DNA from: Muribaculaceae bacterium Zag1
Lineage (GTDB): Bacteria; Bacteroidota; Bacteroidia; Bacteroidales; Muribaculaceae
Reading direction: 5' to 3'
DNA: 53,343 bases
NCBI GenBank assembly: GCA_002633115.1
Contig: NWBJ01000070.1
Coordinates: forward strand, 1 to 53,343
The notes beneath the pieces are model-generated. The model was not told the origin of the DNA. It saw only the letters and a list, made by a program, of their open reading frames with translations, and searched no databases. The position numbers and the translations under genes are program-made. Below, piece by piece: positions 35,104 to 43,300 of the stretch; the first letter of the stretch is position 1, and each line of letters opens with the position of its first letter.

Positions 35104-36726
35104 TCAGATTGATACATATTTCTGGTCGCGGTGAGTGGGAAGCTCGGGGTGGGTCAGCTGAATGCGAGTGCCTATCAGCGGATCGACATATACTTTCTTA
35201 AGGCGGTACAGGCTGGTCATGCCCGTCAGGGAGGATATCTCAACCAGCGACCGGGGCTCTTGGCAGAATTCCACGATTCGGTCCTGTACGAATTTCACTT
35301 TGGGCTTGGGAGCCGGGGCATCCGTAGGCTTGTGAGCCGTGGCATTGGCAGCCTTAGTTTTGGACTCCTGTGCCGAGGTGGTGTCCTCCTCAAAATCATA
35401 ACCTGCCACCATTGAGCTCCGGTTTATGCTTTTGGCCTGGTATTGGACTTCATCCTCCATAGCGACGCAATCATTGCTCAGCCTGAACACCAGATCCACT
35501 GAACGATACTTGAGATTCTCCTTGATTTGGGGCTTAGGCCATTTGTTGTCTTTCCAACCACGCATTATGTAGTCGGCGCCGCTGCCAGCTTTCTCTCCGT
35601 AGCCTATCAGCATGAACATCTTTTGCAGCAGAGGATTGCGGCACACACTCTTTGTCTCTTCGTAGAAATCCTCAGGAGTGATAAGCATGCGCCCAGGATT
35701 GCGCATCAGTATGGTGTCGCCTTGCCATTTCACTTCAATTTTGGCATTCAGGGCGTAGTTGGCGTGAACGCACATATTTACCAGACCTTCCCTCAGAGCC
35801 ACATGAGCTGAGGTCTCATCTATGCGAGTGATGCCCTCAAGTCTGAAGGGGACAGGCAGAGCCTTTGACACCTTATTGTATACTCGGTGGAAGAATTGGT
35901 AGACATTGGCCTCCCATGTGCCGTCGGGCCATAGACGGTCGGTCCAGCGCATGCTCGTGCCGGGATTTTGCAGCTCTTGGTAGTCGACAAAAAACCATGG
36001 GTCACACGCCTGGTCGGTGATGGCGTCGTTGGTGCCCAGCATCAGTATCCCAGCCCGGGTGAAGCCTTCTCGACCATTAGCCCGGTCGATTTTGTAGGCG
36101 CCGATTTTGATCAGAAATGTTTCATCATCGACTTTGGTCCATGGATGATCGGGATGGCGAAAAGCAAATTGTCGACGATATCCATCCAGAGACTCCTTAT
36201 CGATATCACGCATTTGATAGTTAGGAAGGATTTCGCTGTCGAAATTTTTCCTATCAATCAGTGAGTCTGAGATCATCTCTTTGATTTCCTCATCAGTGCA
36301 GTGATAGTCACCCTCATGATTGCGCATATAGGTATGGCCGAATGGATTAGTAGTGATATACACTGGGCGCACCTGATACGGGGCTGCTGGCACTCTGAAA
36401 GCCAGCACCCGGTTGCCGTCTATTTCTTCCTCGGTCACATCTCTCTCGGCAAGCATGGTTGCACTCACTTTGTCGCGATTGTGGGCGCTGTCCCAAAATG
36501 TCTTTTTCAGGTCAGTTATTTGCTGCGGGGTCAGCCCATCGGCGACAAAGTGTCCTTGGCGTTCTGCCACGCCAAGGACAATCACACCGCCCTCGGTATT
36601 GGCAAAGGCGGAAAAGGTCTCCCAAAACGATTTATGAAAACCTGCCTTGGCAGACTTGAACTCAAGCGAGGCATGCTCGGCTCCATTTATTTTTTCTCTG
36701 ATATCGATTGGCATTGGAAATTGCAT
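35104..36726 (-). CDS. Schlafen/AlbA_2-domain ATP-binding protein
   Basis: This 540-residue protein has an N-terminal AlbA_2 (Schlafen-core-like) domain (ESLEFKSAKAGF-like segment HASLEFKSAKAGF, then FSAFANTEGGVIVLGV). A GHKL-type ATP-binding part follows near residues 330-450 (REGLVNMCVHANY as the N-box, MRNPGRML, GYGEKAGSGADYI). The C-terminal 100 residues are Lys/Ala/Pro-rich and end in a winged-helix-like stretch. Related proteins act as regulators or in phage defence, and the restriction-modification neighbour supports a defence setting. Start 36726 follows from the -7 box at 36754-36761; frames from 36756 begin at the promoter. The gene lies between two copies of one palindrome. Confidence 0.85.
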   Translation of the reverse strand: MQFPMPIDIREKINGAEHASLEFKSAKAGFHKSFWETFSAFANTEGGVIVLGVAERQGHFVADGLTPQQITDLKKTFWDSAHNRDKVSATMLAERDVTEEEIDGNRVLAFRVPAAPYQVRPVYITTNPFGHTYMRNHEGDYHCTDEEIKEMISDSLIDRKNFDSEILPNYQMRDIDKESLDGYRRQFAFRHPDHPWTKVDDETFLIKIGAYKIDRANGREGFTRAGILMLGTNDAITDQACDPWFFVDYQELQNPGTSMRWTDRLWPDGTWEANVYQFFHRVYNKVSKALPVPFRLEGITRIDETSAHVALREGLVNMCVHANYALNAKIEVKWQGDTILMRNPGRMLITPEDFYEETKSVCRNPLLQKMFMLIGYGEKAGSGADYIMRGWKDNKWPKPQIKENLKYRSVDLVFRLSNDCVAMEDEVQYQAKSINRSSMVAGYDFEEDTTSAQESKTKAANATAHKPTDAPAPKPKVKFVQDRIVEFCQEPRSLVEISSLTGMTSLYRLKKVYVDPLIGTRIQLTHPELPTHRDQKYVSI

Positions 36727-36729
36727 ATT

Positions 36730-36880
36730 AAAAAGTGAGATAGAAACGCACCGCAAAATTACTAAGAATTTTCGAATTTCCCTAATTACTTACTCACTTT
36801 TTGACATTCTTACTCACTTTCTGTGACTACTTACTCACTTTCTATCCTTTAGCCTTTCTTTTAGGTTTGTTACTCACTTT
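36730..36880 (-). promoter_or_regulatory. Promoter and repeated TTACTCACTTT boxes of the Schlafen-like gene
   Basis: The -7 box TAATTTTG is at 36754-36761 (minus). On the plus strand, TTACTCACTTT occurs at 36790, 36810, 36831 and 36870, that is 20, 21 and 39 bp apart. The reverse-complement word AAAAAGTGAG lies in the leader at 36730-36739, next to the ATG. The regular spacing and single-gene placement suggest operators, possibly for autoregulation. Confidence 0.6.
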
Positions 36881-36913
36881 TTAAGGCTCTCCTTCATTTT
36901 GCATTTCCCATCC

Positions 36914-36976
36914 TTTGGCCACTTGCGGTACATTATCGAGGTTAAAAAGTGAGATAATGTACCGCAAGTGGCCAAA
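36914..36976. repeat. Palindromic element PAL, copy 2
   Basis: Perfect 24-nt arms (36914-36937 and 36953-36976) have the same sequence as the core of copy 1 at 34980-35057, and the 15-nt loop again contains AAAAAGTGA. Both copies have the same orientation relative to the loop. Together they bracket the Schlafen-like gene and its boxes. Confidence 0.85.
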
Positions 36977-37049
36977 ACTGATTTGGAAAGAGCTAAAGAG
37001 AAGATTTTGAAGGAGGAGGATAGATGATTTGGGTGAGGTTAAAGAGAGG

Positions 37050-37829
37050 TTAGGAGTGGGGGTTGGGGAGAGATTTGGCTTCCATGCCGAGGCCGAAGAG
37101 GGCGTAGTCGTAGATAACGGGGTCGTCGGGGCGTATGGCGCGGAGGGTGGAGGTGAGCTCGATGACGGAGCGCTTGTCGTTGCTGGCGCGGGAGAGGAGG
37201 CCAAGGTCGCGCGAGGTGCGGGAGACATGCACATCCAAGGGGATGTAGAGTTGCGCTGGGGTGATGACATCCCACACGCCGAGGTCGACGATGCCGTCGC
37301 GGCGCACCAGCCACCGCAGAGCCATGTTGATGCGCTTGAGGGCTGTCTGATCGAGATTCTGTGGGAGGCATCGGCTGTCGGCCACGCCGCCATTGGCGGC
37401 ACACAGCTCTCGGTTGAGCGCCTCGACCAATTTCCACGCCGGCAATTCCTGTTCGGCGATATGCTCGGCGCGAGCCAAGCCTTGCACCGACCCATACTTT
37501 TCAAACACTCGCCGCAGGCCGCGCAGGTAGTAGCGCAGATTGGCGTTGAAGAATGTGCGGTGGACATTGCCATCGGGGAGCTCCTCATACCCCTGGTCCA
37601 TCACATAGTCGTAGGGGCGCATCTCCATCAGATTCAGCATCTTCTGGCAGTTGCGGCAAATCATCTTGCGATTGCCCCAGGCGATGGTGGCGCTCAGCAG
37701 AGCGGCAATCTCGATGTCGCGCATGTCGGTGAAGAGGCGCGGAAACTGCACCGGGTCTTCGGCAATGAAATCAGGGTTGTTTATCCTCGCCGCTTCGCGA
37801 TCGAGCAATTCTTTCAGATCAGCATCCAT
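37050..37829 (-). CDS. TIGR02757 family protein
   Basis: This 259-residue protein matches the Bacteroidetes-enriched TIGR02757 (DUF2400) family by recalled pattern: DPVQFPRLFTDMRDIEIAALLSATIAWGNRKMI near the start, NLMEMRPYDYVMDQGYEEL, then MALRWLVRRDGIVDLGVW, IPLDVHVSRTSRDLGLL and DPVIYDYALFGLG at the end. The domain resembles the helix-hairpin-helix fold of DNA glycosylases, but the function is unknown. Start 37829 (MDADLKELLDREAARI) is chosen because the longer frame to 37883 only translates a heptameric repeat into a Leu/Tyr-rich string. Confidence 0.85.
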   Translation of the reverse strand: MDADLKELLDREAARINNPDFIAEDPVQFPRLFTDMRDIEIAALLSATIAWGNRKMICRNCQKMLNLMEMRPYDYVMDQGYEELPDGNVHRTFFNANLRYYLRGLRRVFEKYGSVQGLARAEHIAEQELPAWKLVEALNRELCAANGGVADSRCLPQNLDQTALKRINMALRWLVRRDGIVDLGVWDVITPAQLYIPLDVHVSRTSRDLGLLSRASNDKRSVIELTSTLRAIRPDDPVIYDYALFGLGMEAKSLPNPHS

Positions 37830-37839
37830 GGCAAAAGCA

Positions 37840-37880
37840 AGTAATAAGAAATAAGTAATAAGTAATAAGTAATAAGTAAT
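37840..37880 (-). repeat. Heptameric tandem repeat (AGTAATA)n upstream of the TIGR02757 gene
   Basis: Nearly six 7-bp units (AGTAATA, one AGAAATA) read TTATTAC on the coding strand and end 11 nt before the ATG. Same placement as the tracts before manA, ROK, hisG and hisD, but a different unit. Confidence 0.85.
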
Positions 37881-37896
37881 CAACCGATAAAGTCAA

Positions 37897-38093
37897 CTCC
37901 AATACACAGATGACATAGATGGCACACAGATTCCTGTCTGGACAAATTCTATTCCATAGAAGCGTAGACACGCTGACAGATTTCACAGATGGCCATCCGG
38001 ATGGATCTGTGAAATCTGTCGGTGCTCAGCACCTCTATGAAATTATTTACCAGCAAATATCTGTGTGCCATCTATGTCATCTGTGTATTGGAG
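37897..38093. repeat. Nested palindromes: 35-bp outer inverted repeat with inner 16-bp repeat
   Basis: Outer arms 37897-37931 and 38059-38093 are perfect 35-nt reverse complements. Inside, GACAGATTTCACAGAT (37975-37990) pairs with 38005-38020 around the palindrome CCATCCGGATGG. The block fills the gap between tRNA-His and the TIGR02757 gene. No gene or clear promoter is visible in it. Confidence 0.85.
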
Positions 38094-38155
38094 CATAATA
38101 TACAATCAATGAGATAATAATAAAAAAAGGAAATGGCGTGGCCATTTCCTCTGGG

Positions 38156-38233
<78 letters not shown>

Positions 38234-38252
38234 ATATTTCGCAAATGCAGTG

Positions 38253-38284
38253 CAAAGGTACGCACTTTTTCTGAACCCACCAAA
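38253..38284 (-). promoter_or_regulatory. tRNA-His promoter
   Basis: Minus strand: TTTG (38281-38284), 20-nt spacer, TACCTTTG (38253-38260), about 20 nt before the tRNA 5' end. Confidence 0.7.
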
Positions 38285-38329
38285 TTTTTCCCGTAAAATT
38301 TACAAAATTTTATTCAGCGAGCCCTTGAT

Positions 38330-38896
38330 TTAGATTTTCTTAATCACCTTGCAGGGATTGCCGACAGCCACGCTGCGAGTCGGGATGTCGGATACCACCA
38401 CGCTGCCAGCGCCGATGGTGCAGCCCTCGCCGATGGTTACGCCCGGGCAAATCACCACATTTCCGCCAAGCCAGCAGTTGTCGCCGATAGTCACCGGCAG
38501 ACTCCACTCGATGCCTTGATTTCTTTCCTCCGGGTCGAGGGGATGGCACGGGGTATAGATCGAGCAGTTGGGGCCGATATAGACATTGCTGCCTATGCGC
38601 ACCTCGCCCTCGTCGAGGATGGTCATGTTGAAATTGATGACCGTGTTGTCGCCAATATATATGTTAGCGCCGTAGTCGCAACGGAAAGGCTGATTGATGG
38701 TCACATTCTCGCCAATGCTGCCCAGATACTTGCGCAGCCACTCGAGCTGCATCTCGGTGTCGGTGGGCACATAGGCGTTGAACTCGGCCACGCGGTCGCG
38801 CATGTGGCTGAGAGCAGCGAGGAGTTGCGGGTCGATTGCATTGTAGGGATTGCCCGAAAGCATCTCGCGCCAGATATCAGTATCCTGTAAAGCCAT
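38330..38896 (-). CDS. maa: Maltose/galactoside O-acetyltransferase-like hexapeptide acetyltransferase
   Basis: This 188-residue protein transfers acetyl from acetyl-CoA to a sugar hydroxyl. An N-terminal MAC-type helical part (MLSGNPYNAIDPQLLAAL) precedes the left-handed beta-helix made of hexapeptide repeats. Key segments are FRCDYGANIYIGDNTVINFN, SIYTPCHPL with the catalytic His, VTIGDNCWLGGNVVICPGVTIG and the C-terminal AVGNPCKVIKKI. The sugar acceptor is unknown. Its ATG lies inside a 30-bp inverted repeat arm. I see no promoter facing it in the present orientation, while a perfect promoter in the segment points away. Confidence 0.88.
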   Translation of the reverse strand: MALQDTDIWREMLSGNPYNAIDPQLLAALSHMRDRVAEFNAYVPTDTEMQLEWLRKYLGSIGENVTINQPFRCDYGANIYIGDNTVINFNMTILDEGEVRIGSNVYIGPNCSIYTPCHPLDPEERNQGIEWSLPVTIGDNCWLGGNVVICPGVTIGEGCTIGAGSVVVSDIPTRSVAVGNPCKVIKKI

Positions 38897-39070
38897 AGTT
38901 TAAGTCAAAAGTCAAGAGTGGAAATTAGTCTTTTTGGTGGGGAGCATAAGACAGACCACCTTTGAGATTAACTCATATTTCACTCCTTTTGTTCAAACCT
39001 CCCCACCCAGTACCTTTGACTTTTGACTCTTGACTTTTGACTCTTGACTTTTGACTTAAACTATGGCTTT
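38889..39070. promoter_or_regulatory. Putative invertible promoter segment upstream of maa
   Basis: Perfect 30-nt inverted arms lie at 38889-38918 and 39041-39070. Each contains heptads TCTTGAC-TTTTGAC, then TTAAACTATGGCTTT. The 122 nt between them carry a plus-strand promoter (TTTG 38988-38991, 19-nt spacer, TACCTTTG 39011-39018) directed away from maa. Inversion would place that promoter about 44 nt before the maa ATG with the usual heptad leader. The right part also encodes the C-terminal tail of the deacetylase gene. Confidence 0.65.
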
Positions 39071-39911
39071 CACTTTTGACATATTCAAGCCCAAGGGCTT
39101 GAATAAGCGGTACAAACTCGTATCCTCGGGCTTTTAGCTCGAGGATCATGGGCTCGAGGCCGTTGTCATAGAATTTGTCGGTGCGCTCGGGATGGGTGCC
39201 GAAATGTATCAGCAGGATCTGCCCATTCATGCCTTGCTCCTGCTCATATCCCAGTACCTGGTTGAGTATGAACTCGCTGCTGCGATATTTCCCTCCCATC
39301 GATGGTATGGTGTAGTCGGCATTGGTCCACGACCCAGGCGTGTAGTTCACCACCTGCAGTCCTAATTGCCGCGACCAGTCAGAGATTTGCTCATTATAAT
39401 ACTCATACGGCGGTATGTAAACCGGGGCCTCGCCCGGCTCAATCCCCGCCTCGCGCATCAGCCGATAGCTGTGCTGCATATCATCGACAAACTCCTGCTG
39501 GCTCACCAGCATCGAGTCGGGATTCTCCCACGGCATATACAACAGATGCCCGTAGCTGTGGCTGCCCACATAATGCCCAGCCTGGCGCAAGCGAGCGATG
39601 GTCTCAGGAAACAGTTCGTAAAAAGCACCTGTAAAAAAGAAGGCTCCCTTGATGCCATGGCGGTCGAGCAGGGCCAGGATGCTCTCCTCGCCGTCGTTGC
39701 GGTCGTGCGAGGTGAAGACGAGCGAAATCCTCGGCTTCTCCGGGTTGGTGCGTATGATTCCGCCCCGGCTGTACACATTATTGTCGGGCTGTGATATCTG
39801 CATCGCCGACCCGCAGATGGGCAGAGGCGCCGAGGTGTCGGCTGTTGGGGAGGCCGCATTCAGGACCATAGCCGCCGAGGCAGCCGCCAAGATTGAGAAT
39901 AGTCTTTTCAT
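38973..39911 (-). CDS. Secreted polysaccharide deacetylase (NodB-like)
   Basis: This 312-residue protein has a signal peptide (MKRLFSILAAASAAMVLNA). NodB-like motifs are LVFTSHDRNDGEESIL (in the place of TFDD), then GAFFFTGAF and the metal-binding HSYGH with the first His in SHSYGHLLY. YIPPYEYYNEQISDW and the late IHFGTHPE follow. It would deacetylate N- or O-acetyl groups on a cell-wall or surface polysaccharide. The TFDD Asp pair is altered (SHD), so activity is likely but unproven. The last 30 residues (KSRVKSQESKVK) are translated heptameric repeat inside the putative invertible segment. Starts 39932 and 39980 are alternatives. Confidence 0.82.
   Translation of the reverse strand: MKRLFSILAAASAAMVLNAASPTADTSAPLPICGSAMQISQPDNNVYSRGGIIRTNPEKPRISLVFTSHDRNDGEESILALLDRHGIKGAFFFTGAFYELFPETIARLRQAGHYVGSHSYGHLLYMPWENPDSMLVSQQEFVDDMQHSYRLMREAGIEPGEAPVYIPPYEYYNEQISDWSRQLGLQVVNYTPGSWTNADYTIPSMGGKYRSSEFILNQVLGYEQEQGMNGQILLIHFGTHPERTDKFYDNGLEPMILELKARGYEFVPLIQALGLEYVKSESHSLSQKSRVKSQESKVKGTGWGGLNKRSEI
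38988..39018 (+). promoter_or_regulatory. Promoter inside the putative invertible segment
   Basis: TTTG-N19-TACCTTTG is as close to consensus as any in the window. In this orientation it would transcribe antisense into the polysaccharide deacetylase gene; only a 25-codon frame follows the ATG at 39062. Confidence 0.65.
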
Positions 39912-40098
39912 AAATCCACGTATTTTGTTCATTCCCTTAAATATAGCACCCGTGATGGGTTTGTTAAAATGATTAGGCAAAGTAACGTATAATATTTGGA
40001 ATTACCAAATAAAAAAGACCTCAGAACGACCCAACAATGCAAAGTTATGTAGTTGATTCATAAATAATGCAAAGCCAAGAGAGAATTAGCGCAACTTT

Positions 40099-40131
40099 TT
40101 TGGTATATTAAAAATAAATGAATTAACTTTG
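40099..40131 (+). promoter_or_regulatory. SusC operon promoter
   Basis: TTTG (40099-40102), 21-nt spacer, TAACTTTG (40124-40131). The start codon at 40384 implies an unusually long leader of about 245 nt. Confidence 0.65.
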
Positions 40132-40256
40132 CCACTGTTAATAGATAAGGCGGTTATAATAGATTGTAACTTCAGCACTTTACCTTGCAACTTCCCACCA
40201 AGATTCACCACTTCAAGAGCGAAGCGGTCAACCCCATAAACTTATCCCTACTGAAT

Positions 40257-40349
40257 ATGAAGACTAATCCTATCGGGGCGTACACGGCCCCACAGACAAT
40301 GAATGTGAATTACCTAATATGCGCTAATATCCTTAGCGCTCTGGGTTGA
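40257..40349 (+). CDS. Upstream ORF in the SusC leader (30 codons)
   Basis: An ATG at 40257 opens a 30-codon frame ending at TGA 40347-40349, just 34 nt before the SusC start. It begins MKTNPIGAY and ends ICANILSALG. It spans two hairpins: GGGGC/GCCCC near 40277-40294 and GCGCTAA/TTAGCGC near 40322-40341. It could be a regulatory leader peptide, or chance. No ribosome binding site is obvious. Confidence 0.3.
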   Translation: MKTNPIGAYTAPQTMNVNYLICANILSALG

Positions 40350-40383
40350 CATCCCTTTACCTTACCCCTCCACATTACCTATC

Positions 40384-43300
40384 ATGAACAGCTTAAAAGC
40401 TATTACACTAGTAGTCGCTTCGGCTATCTCTACGGCCCCCCTTCTGGCCAGCGAGAGTCCTGCCCAGAGCCCTAACGCCCTGCCACAAGCGACAGCGACC
40501 AACGCCAACATCCGTGCCAAGGGCGTGGTCCTCGACGAAACTGGCGAGCCCGTAATCGGTGCTTCCGTCCGCATCAAAGGCACTACTCAGGGAGTGATGA
40601 CTGATATTGATGGCAATTTCGACATGCAAGTGCCCGCTGGCTCAATTCTCGAGGTCAGCTACGTAGGCTACCTGCCGGTTGAGGCAAAGGCATCACCCAA
40701 CATGACAATCACACTCGACCCTAACGCTACAAGCCTCGAAGAGCTCGTGGTGATGGGTTACGGCGTGCAGAAAAAGAAACTCGTCACCGGCGCTACAGTG
40801 CAAGTCAAAGGTGACGACATCAGCAAGCTCAACACTGTCGACGCCCTCGGCGCCCTCCAGAGCCAAGCCCCCGGTGTGAACATCACCCAGAGCAACGGCT
40901 TCCTCAACTCCGGATTCAACGTGCAGATCCGTGGTCTCGGCACCATCGGCAACTCGTCGCCCCTATATGTGGTCGACGGCGTGGCTGGCGGCAGCATCGA
41001 TGGCCTCAACCCCAACGACATCGAGAGCATCGACGTGCTCAAGGACGCTGCCTCGGCTGCTATCTACGGTGCACGCGCTGCCAACGGCGTTATCCTCGTA
41101 ACCACCAAGCGCGGTCGCGAAGGCCACTCCGAAGTCACTTACGACGGATATGTAGGCTGGCAAAACCTCTACAAAATCCCCACCATCCTCACCGCCCAGG
41201 AATATATGGCTATCCAAGACGAAGCTCGCATTATGGACGGCCTCGACCCTTACAACTGGGCCAACTATCTGCCTACTGCCGACTACCAGGCTATCATGAA
41301 CGGCACTTGGACTGGTACCAACTGGCTTAAGGAAATCCAAAACAAGGATGCTCTCATCCAAAACCATTCCGTCACATTCTCGGGGGGCGGCAAGGACAAT
41401 TCTTATTCGTTCGGCCTGAGTTACACTGGCCAAGATGCCACTATGGGCGTGCCTAATGCCGCTCCCCACATGGACCGCTACAACCTGCGTATCAACAACG
41501 ACTACGTGGTCAAGCGCCTGGGTGACATGGAATTTATCAAGGTGGGTGAGACCCTCAACTACAAGTACACCAAGATCAAGGGATCGTTTGGCACCGGCGG
41601 CATCTACTGGAACGGCGTGCACAACATGCTCGTAATGAGCCCTCTGATGCGTGCTTACAACGAAGACGGCTCATACTACGTCTACGATGATCAATTAGCC
41701 AATGGCTACAATTGGGACACTGCCAACTCGGCCAACAAAAACCCAATTGCATACCTCGACTATCTGATGAATCAGAACAAGAGCAACAGCCATTACCTGC
41801 AAGCCAGCGGCTATATCCAGATCCAACCCATCAAAAACCTCAAATACAAGTCGCAGATCGGCTACATCTTCGCCAACTCTGACTACCGCAGCTACACCCC
41901 GGTCTACAGCCTCACCTCCAACCTCATTACTACCGAGGATGCTGTCAACCAGTCGCAAAGCAACAGCTGGCGCTGGACCTGGGAAAACACCATCAACTAC
42001 ATCTTCGACATCAACCGCAGCCACTTTGATGTGCTTGTCGGCCAATCAGTCGAGAAATGGGGCTACGGCGGCGGCATCAGCGGCGCTAAGAAGGGCTCGA
42101 ACTATTATGACTTCCAGCACGCCTTCCTGAGCAACGTCACCACCACTCCCAACAGCGTAACCTCGCTCACAGGCTATCCCAACACTCCCGGCGCTCTCGC
42201 CTCTTTCTTCGGTCGTATCAACTACAACTACGATGAGAAATACATGGCCAGCGTGATTATGCGTGCCGACGGCAGCTCAGTCTTTGCTCGCGGCCACCGC
42301 TGGGGCTACTTCCCCTCATTCTCGGCCGGCTGGGTTATGAGCAACGAGAACTTTATGGAGAACACCCGCTCTTGGCTCGATTTCTTGAAGATCCGCGCCA
42401 GCTGGGGCCAGAACGGCAACTGCTCGATTGATTCATTCCAGTACCTGTCGCTCATCTCCTCAAACAACGGTTACGGTGGCTACGTCTTCGGCGATTCAAT
42501 GGACACGGTTAGCACCGGCTCGTATGCCTACGCTGTAATCAACCCCGACCTCAAATGGGAGACTCAAGAGCAGCTCGACCTCGGCTTTGACGCCCGATTC
42601 TTTAATGGTCGCCTCGCTGTCGAGTTTGACTACTACAACCGCACTACCAAGGACTGGCTTGTGACCGCTCCTATCCTCTCGAGCGTCGGCGCCAATGCCC
42701 CATCGGTCAACGGCGGTAACGTAAACAACAAGGGTGTTGAGTTTGCCATGCACTGGAACGACAATGTGGGCCGCGACTTCTACTATGGCGTAAACTTCAA
42801 CATCGCCCACAACAAAAATGAGGTCACCAAGATTGCCAATGCCGACGGCATCATCCACGGCAACACCAGCGTGCTCTGGGAGGGCAGCGAAGAGTGCATC
42901 CGCATCGCCGAGGTAGGCCAGCCTATCGGTTATTTCTACGGCTACAAGAGCGCCGGCATCTTCCAGACCCAAGAGCAGATCGATAACTATACCGGTGCCA
43001 AGCTGCTTGGCGACAAGACTGCTCCCGGCGATGTAATCTGGGTTGACGTCAACGGCGACGGCGTAATCGATGCCAACGACCGTACAAAGATTGGCGACCC
43101 CCACCCCGACTTCACCATGGGCTTCAGCTTCAACCTCGGTTGGAAATTCCTCGACCTTTCGGTCACCACCTACGGCGCTTTCGGCCAACAGATTATGAAG
43201 TGCTACCGAGACTTCAACGCCTCGCCCAACCAGAACTTCTCGTCTGAGATCTTTGAGCGTTGGCACGGAGCCGGCACCAGCAACAAGTATCCTCGCCTGT

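Larger units (their letters stand above)
39912..40383. other. Divergent intergenic region with two promoters and a structured SusC leader
   Basis: A minus promoter (TTTG 40070-40073, 22-nt spacer, TAACTTTG 40040-40047) would serve the deacetylase. A plus promoter serves the SusC operon. The SusC leader holds a short upstream ORF and hairpins. No other gene is visible. Confidence 0.5.

Noticed and set aside
34980-36976. Insertion sequence with terminal inverted repeats around the Schlafen-like gene
   Set aside because: Each flank is itself a palindrome, there is no transposase and no target-site duplication is visible; kept only as a palindromic element pair.
39062-39136. Plus-strand gene starting with ATGGCTTT after the heptads
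   Set aside because: Only 24 codons before a stop and antisense to the deacetylase; the ATG is explained as the inverted copy of the maa leader.
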